This document shows, in pieces, positions 5,998 to 8,762 of a DNA stretch of 8,762 nt; within the stretch, counting starts at the first letter, position 1, and the number at the start of each line of letters is the position of its first letter. Position numbers and translations under genes: made by a program. The notes beneath the pieces are model-generated. The model had not been told where the DNA came from, searched no databases, and saw only the letters and a list, made by a program, of their open reading frames with translations. Origin of the DNA: Verrucomicrobiota bacterium (GTDB taxonomy: Bacteria > Verrucomicrobiota > Verrucomicrobiae > Chthoniobacterales > UBA10450). The DNA lies in the NCBI GenBank assembly GCA_003219495.1, contig QHOZ01000150.1:1-8762 (forward strand), written 5' to 3'.

Positions 5998-7923
5998 GCC
6001 GCTCGATTGCCGCGCGATTGTTGCCGCGCCGGTGTAGCCGTTGCCTTGGCCGGCGGGTGTTTCACCGGAAACGATCGGCGCCTGAACGCACGGACCGCCT
6101 TCGCAGCCGTTCACGTAACCGACTTGAATGCGTCCGAGTTTGTCGATCGTCATGTCGAAAAAGTCGAGCAAGTTTCGGCAAATGTTCGCGCCGCCTTTTG
6201 CCCAGATACAACCGCGTTGCATTGGCGCGTTTGGTGTCGCGTCGGTCGTGGTCCAGGTGAGTCCGCCATCGAAAGTGTTGGCAATGTAAAGATGCCAGAT
6301 GCCTTTGAAATCGGGTTGGAGCGCGTCGCCCGGAGTAATCGTCCCATAGAAGGCGAGGGCAGCTCGGCCCGCTTCACCGGCGATAGCCGCCGGATAACGG
6401 ATGTTTTTCAATCCATAGATATCTGAAACGTTGAACAGATTTTGCCAGGTCGCGCCGTGATCGATTGAAGTCGCGACCGCGGTTTGCGTGTCGTTGTTCG
6501 CAATTACGAAATAGACGCGATTGCTGGCATCGGTCGCCACTGCCGGGGCCTGAAAACTGGCCGAAGGAGCGGTTGATACGACGCCGTTATTGACGTGACG
6601 CACCGTCCAGGTAATGCCGTTGTCCTCGGAAACAACGACGCTTCCGGCGCCGTCACAGGTATTGATGGGCAAATAAACCGTTCCGTCCGGACTCACTTTT
6701 ACGTGACCATGTAATCCAACGCACACATTCGTCGTTGGTGCAGCCACGACCAGTGATGGACCGTAGGTCAAACCGCCGTCGTCGCTTCGCGAGCAAAGTC
6801 CTGAGTTATTTTGAGTGTCCTGCGAGCAATAATAAACCGCATGGTTGTACGGCGTCGGCAGACTCGGAATTGGTGCGTGATATGGACCGCCGCCAACTGT
6901 TTCGTGATCAACCCCGGCCGCAAGTCCGCTGCCTTGTGTCGGGATCCAGGTTACGCCGTCGTCGTCCGTAAAAGACATTTTACAGGTTGGCGTGAGCAGC
7001 GTGAGTTCGCCGGTAAACGTACGGCCGAGTGCGGAATCGGTGAAACCGATTGGATCGGAATCGACCGCGACTTGAGTTGGGGCAGCGCGATTCACCCACG
7101 TTGAGGACAATCCACTGGCGGGGCAACCGTCGTCGAACTTAACGAAGAGCGTTTCAAGACCGGAGTGATAAACGGCGGTGTCGCTGAGCCAGTTATTGCT
7201 CATCGAGGGCTCACCGGCGTTACGTCCCATGTACTCGACGCCATTTGGTTGCTGACCTCCTTCGGTAGTTTTGACTCGGATCAACACGCCGGGCGCAGCG
7301 AAATTCTCGAAACCGATCTTCGCGCCATTGTCCAATGGCGCCGGAGGCACGTTGAATGTCTTGGGCGGTGGCGTGCCACCGACTGGGCCAGTGTCATCCG
7401 TTGTGAAAGTGCCGTTGTAACTAAACGGTGCCGTTTGGGGTACCGCACCCGGATTGGGCGTCTCGCAAACCTGCACCCAATAATTACCGGATGGAAGCAG
7501 CCCGCCTGGGGCGTAAAGCAAAAGTTCAGACGACGTGCCGCCATCTTCCGGTCCAGAGACCGCGACCGCAGTTCCCGCCGTTGGTCCGAACAACAGCGTT
7601 ACCGTGAGATCGTTGTTTGGAAGAGTGGCGCTGACTTGGACGACGATCCGCTGCTGGGTACCTACGGGCACGTTAACGGGAAAAGGACCGTTTAGAGGTG
7701 TACTGCATGGGAAGGCGTGTTGATCGTAATCGGTGCCGCTGAATAAAATTGGCACCGAAGGAACGCTTGGGCTCACGCTTGTGATGCGTTGCGCCGATGC
7801 TCTTCGGGCGCGGCTTTTCGCCGGCAAATCGGCAATGGCGAGCAGCAGCAGGAACATGCTCAGCAGGAAAAATGGCAAGCAGGCGAGGACACGAGCGGAC
7901 GTGGAGTGGGTGATCGATTTCAT
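5782..7923 (-). CDS. 5' open frame of the broken copy: signal sequence, extra beta domain and five-Asp-box propeller
   Basis: If translated as it stands, this gives 713 residues: 642 in the ancestral frame ending at 'IARQSSG', then 71 residues of unrelated Arg-rich sequence to a TAA at 5782. The ATG at 7923 is preferred over an in-frame ATG at 8031, because the signal helix (about 11-31) follows it and the promoter at 7969-7998 lies between the two. Residues about 60-178 form a beta-rich domain absent from the neighbour; its pattern ('NVPVGTQQRIVVQV', 'LPSGNYWVQVC') resembles pre-peptidase C-terminal-like domains and it carries Cys73 and Cys153. The propeller (about 225-625) has Asp-boxes starting at T319, S380, S432, S486 and T550. 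The blocks YHAPxPSLPTPYxHAVYYC and GCIWxKGxANICRNLLDF are shared with the neighbour. A truncated product lacking FN3 and dockerin might still be secreted. Confidence 0.75.
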   Translation of the reverse strand: MKSITHSTSARVLACLPFFLLSMFLLLLAIADLPAKSRARRASAQRITSVSPSVPSVPILFSGTDYDQHAFPCSTPLNGPFPVNVPVGTQQRIVVQVSATLPNNDLTVTLLFGPTAGTAVAVSGPEDGGTSSELLLYAPGGLLPSGNYWVQVCETPNPGAVPQTAPFSYNGTFTTDDTGPVGGTPPPKTFNVPPAPLDNGAKIGFENFAAPGVLIRVKTTEGGQQPNGVEYMGRNAGEPSMSNNWLSDTAVYHSGLETLFVKFDDGCPASGLSSTWVNRAAPTQVAVDSDPIGFTDSALGRTFTGELTLLTPTCKMSFTDDDGVTWIPTQGSGLAAGVDHETVGGGPYHAPIPSLPTPYNHAVYYCSQDTQNNSGLCSRSDDGGLTYGPSLVVAAPTTNVCVGLHGHVKVSPDGTVYLPINTCDGAGSVVVSEDNGITWTVRHVNNGVVSTAPSASFQAPAVATDASNRVYFVIANNDTQTAVATSIDHGATWQNLFNVSDIYGLKNIRYPAAIAGEAGRAALAFYGTITPGDALQPDFKGIWHLYIANTFDGGLTWTTTDATPNAPMQRGCIWAKGGANICRNLLDFFDMTIDKLGRIQVGYVNGCEGGPCVQAPIVSGETPAGQGNGYTGAATIARQSSGRRSAFNASARRKRCSLAMVRSRHGWINDQQLSDSPRHRAGERDLVEHRLRNTDRWNLRRHARDQRHGDVLL

Positions 7924-7968
7924 AGGCGGAGCCGAGGCGAGGTGTGGGTTTTCACTTACGATTCGAGA

Positions 7969-7998
7969 ATTGTAGGATAAATGGACGTCTCTTGTGAA
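7969..7998 (-). promoter_or_regulatory. Sigma70-like promoter for the broken dockerin gene, with an inverted repeat over the -35
   Basis: On the minus strand, -35 TTCACA (7998-7993) and -10 TACAAT (7974-7969) each match the consensus at five of six positions, with an 18-nt spacer. Transcription would begin near 7962, leaving a leader of about 40 nt before the ATG at 7923. The perfect 5-bp inverted repeat CTCTT-GTG-AAGAG (7989-8001) covers the -35 box and could be an operator, though it is short enough to occur by chance. No clear Shine-Dalgarno precedes the ATG. Confidence 0.55.
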
Positions 7999-8061
7999 GA
8001 GGCACGCTCGAATGAGCTCAGGAGAGCGCACGCAACGGAGACTTACGCCCTGGGGCGGGGG

Positions 8062-8762
8062 CTAAAGCAAATGACCCAGCTTGGTCTTTTTTGTCTCGAG
8101 ATATTTCTCGTTGTGCGGGTTCGCTTCGCAGCGAATCGGCACCTGCTCCACCATTTCCAAACCGTAACCTTCCAAGCCGACGACTTTCTTCGGGTTGTTG
8201 GTTAGGAATCGGAATTGTCGCACGCCAAGATCGACAAGAATCTGCGCGCCCAGTCCGTAATCACGGAGATCGGCCGGCAAGCCGAGCTTCGTGTTCGCTT
8301 CGACGGTGTCGAGTCCTTGCTCTTGCAATTTGTAGGCGTGAATTTTTTTCGCGAGTCCGATGCCACGACCTTCCTGGCGCATGTAAACGAGAACGCCCGT
8401 GCCTTCGTCGGAAATTTGCCGCAACGCCGCGTGTAATTGATTTCCGCAATCGCATCTCCGCGAACCGAACACGTCGCCGGTCAGACATTCGCTGTGCACG
8501 CGAACCAGCGTCGGTTTCGCTTTGTCGATCTTTCCTTTCACGAGCGCGAGATGATGCATCCCGTCAACCAGCGATCGATATAGATGCAAATCGAAATCGC
8601 CGTAGTCGGTGGGCAATTTCACAACTTGCTCGAGCTCCACGAGTTTTTCGCGTTTGCGGCGATAGGCGATCAAACTTTGGATCGTACAAATTTTTAGCCC
8701 GTGTTTTTTGCGGAACTCCATCAGTTCCGGCAACCGCGCCATCGTTCCGTCATCGTGCAAAA
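8062..8762 (-). CDS. ribBA: Bifunctional RibBA: end of DHBP synthase plus complete GTP cyclohydrolase II (N-terminus beyond window)
   Basis: The visible 233 codons are the C-terminal part of a riboflavin biosynthesis enzyme. The start lies past the right edge; the first full codon seen (TTG, 8760-8758) is read as an internal Leu and numbered 1 here. Residues 1-34, '[21 protein letters not shown]' in pattern, are the end of 3,4-dihydroxy-2-butanone-4-phosphate synthase (RibB). From about 45 the GTP cyclohydrolase II domain (RibA) begins. It shows the zinc ligands Cys92, Cys103 and Cys105 (SEC..., RCDCG), the GTP/phosphate-binding 'RQEGRGIGL' (128-136), catalytic-region 'D164-L-R166-DYG', and 'LTNNPKK' (186-192). 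The first half makes the four-carbon unit and the second opens GTP, the two entry steps to riboflavin. All GCH II landmarks are present, so this half looks active. The stop TAG precedes a 138-base gap containing the next gene's promoter; no convincing terminator was seen. Confidence 0.93.
   Translation of the reverse strand, partial: LHDDGTMARLPELMEFRKKHGLKICTIQSLIAYRRKREKLVELEQVVKLPTDYGDFDLHLYRSLVDGMHHLALVKGKIDKAKPTLVRVHSECLTGDVFGSRRCDCGNQLHAALRQISDEGTGVLVYMRQEGRGIGLAKKIHAYKLQEQGLDTVEANTKLGLPADLRDYGLGAQILVDLGVRQFRFLTNNPKKVVGLEGYGLEMVEQVPIRCEANPHNEKYLETKKTKLGHLL

Larger units (their letters stand above)
4672..7923 (-). pseudogene. Tandem paralogue of the 993-residue dockerin protein, disrupted by two frame breaks
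   Basis: Three open segments in two frames align end to end with the intact neighbour: signal sequence and propeller (7923 to about 5998), fibronectin III and following beta region (about 5990 to 5425, shifted frame), and the 'SRKTHG' module plus dockerin (about 5430 to 4672, back in the first frame). By hand count against the neighbour, the first junction is 47 nt shorter and the second 67 nt shorter. Together that is 114 nt, which is why the frame is restored. The original frame meets a stop at 5782 inside the shifted segment, so restoration does not rescue translation. All three segments are stop-free and well conserved, so the breaks are recent or are sequence errors. Dropping one C of GGCCGG near 5996 and adding one C to the CCC near 5428 would each give a clean join, so two single-base errors fit as well as true deletions. 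Confidence 0.75.

Noticed and set aside
7879..7890. VLAC at residues 12-15 of the broken copy as a lipobox
   Set aside because: The hydrophobic helix follows this Cys rather than preceding it, so it sits inside the signal sequence and is not a lipidation site.
1594..7923. Programmed frameshifting to make a full-length product from the broken copy
   Set aside because: Two separate shifts would be needed, I saw no convincing slippery heptamer or adjacent structure at either junction, and deletion or sequence error explains both more simply.
7924..8031. Upstream ATG at 8031 extending the broken gene by 36 residues
   Set aside because: The added residues would precede the signal helix, and the likely promoter (-10 at 7969-7974) lies downstream of that ATG.
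8047..8058. CGCCC/GGGCG palindrome just after the ribBA stop as a terminator
   Set aside because: The loop would be only 2-4 nt and no T tract follows in the transcribed direction.

Overview
All recognisable genes in this window lie on the minus strand, so transcription runs from high to low coordinates. The sequence is moderately GC-rich, with densely packed genes and mostly poor Shine-Dalgarno sequences. Dockerin-ended, Asp-box secreted proteins with the C-terminal signature 'DSADIS..K..SG.ALP', beside a DsbA/VKOR pair and a fused RibBA, suggest a free-living soil-type Verrucomicrobiota (Chthoniobacterales/Spartobacteria-like). That placement comes from family knowledge and was not tested.

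Layout, in transcription order from the right edge. (1) 8762-8062: the C-terminal part of a RibBA-type riboflavin enzyme, cut by the window edge; its GTP cyclohydrolase II domain is complete. (2) 8061-7924: a short gap with a good sigma70-like promoter (-35 TTCACA, 18-nt spacer, -10 TACAAT) firing into the next gene. (3) 7923-4672: a large gene for a secreted multidomain protein (signal sequence, extra N-terminal beta domain, five-Asp-box propeller, fibronectin III, beta modules, dockerin). Two frame disruptions near 5995 and 5425 break it into three pieces. (4) 4671-4576: a spacer with a strong GC hairpin that is a plausible terminator. (5) 4575-1594: an intact 993-residue paralogue of the broken gene, without the extra N-terminal domain. 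(6) 1529 to the left edge: a tight three-gene run joined by two ATGA overlaps, encoding a DsbA-like thiol oxidoreductase, a VKOR-family membrane quinone oxidoreductase and a lipoprotein cut by the window edge.

How the genes may work together: the two large proteins are exported and cysteine-rich. All 15 cysteines of the intact copy have a counterpart in the broken one. DsbA and VKOR form a classical disulfide-forming relay, so the neighbourhood may combine secreted substrates with the machinery that folds them; this link is an inference from adjacency. The dockerin ends suggest docking to a cohesin or Ca-dependent tail stabilisation; no cohesin lies in the window.

The most notable items are the tandem paralogues of unknown catalytic role, the paired frame breaks in one copy that cancel each other, dockerins outside an obvious cellulosome context, and the oxidative-folding operon beside them. 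I found no RNA genes, CRISPR arrays, insertion sequences or attachment sites. No gene-free stretch exceeds about 140 bases.
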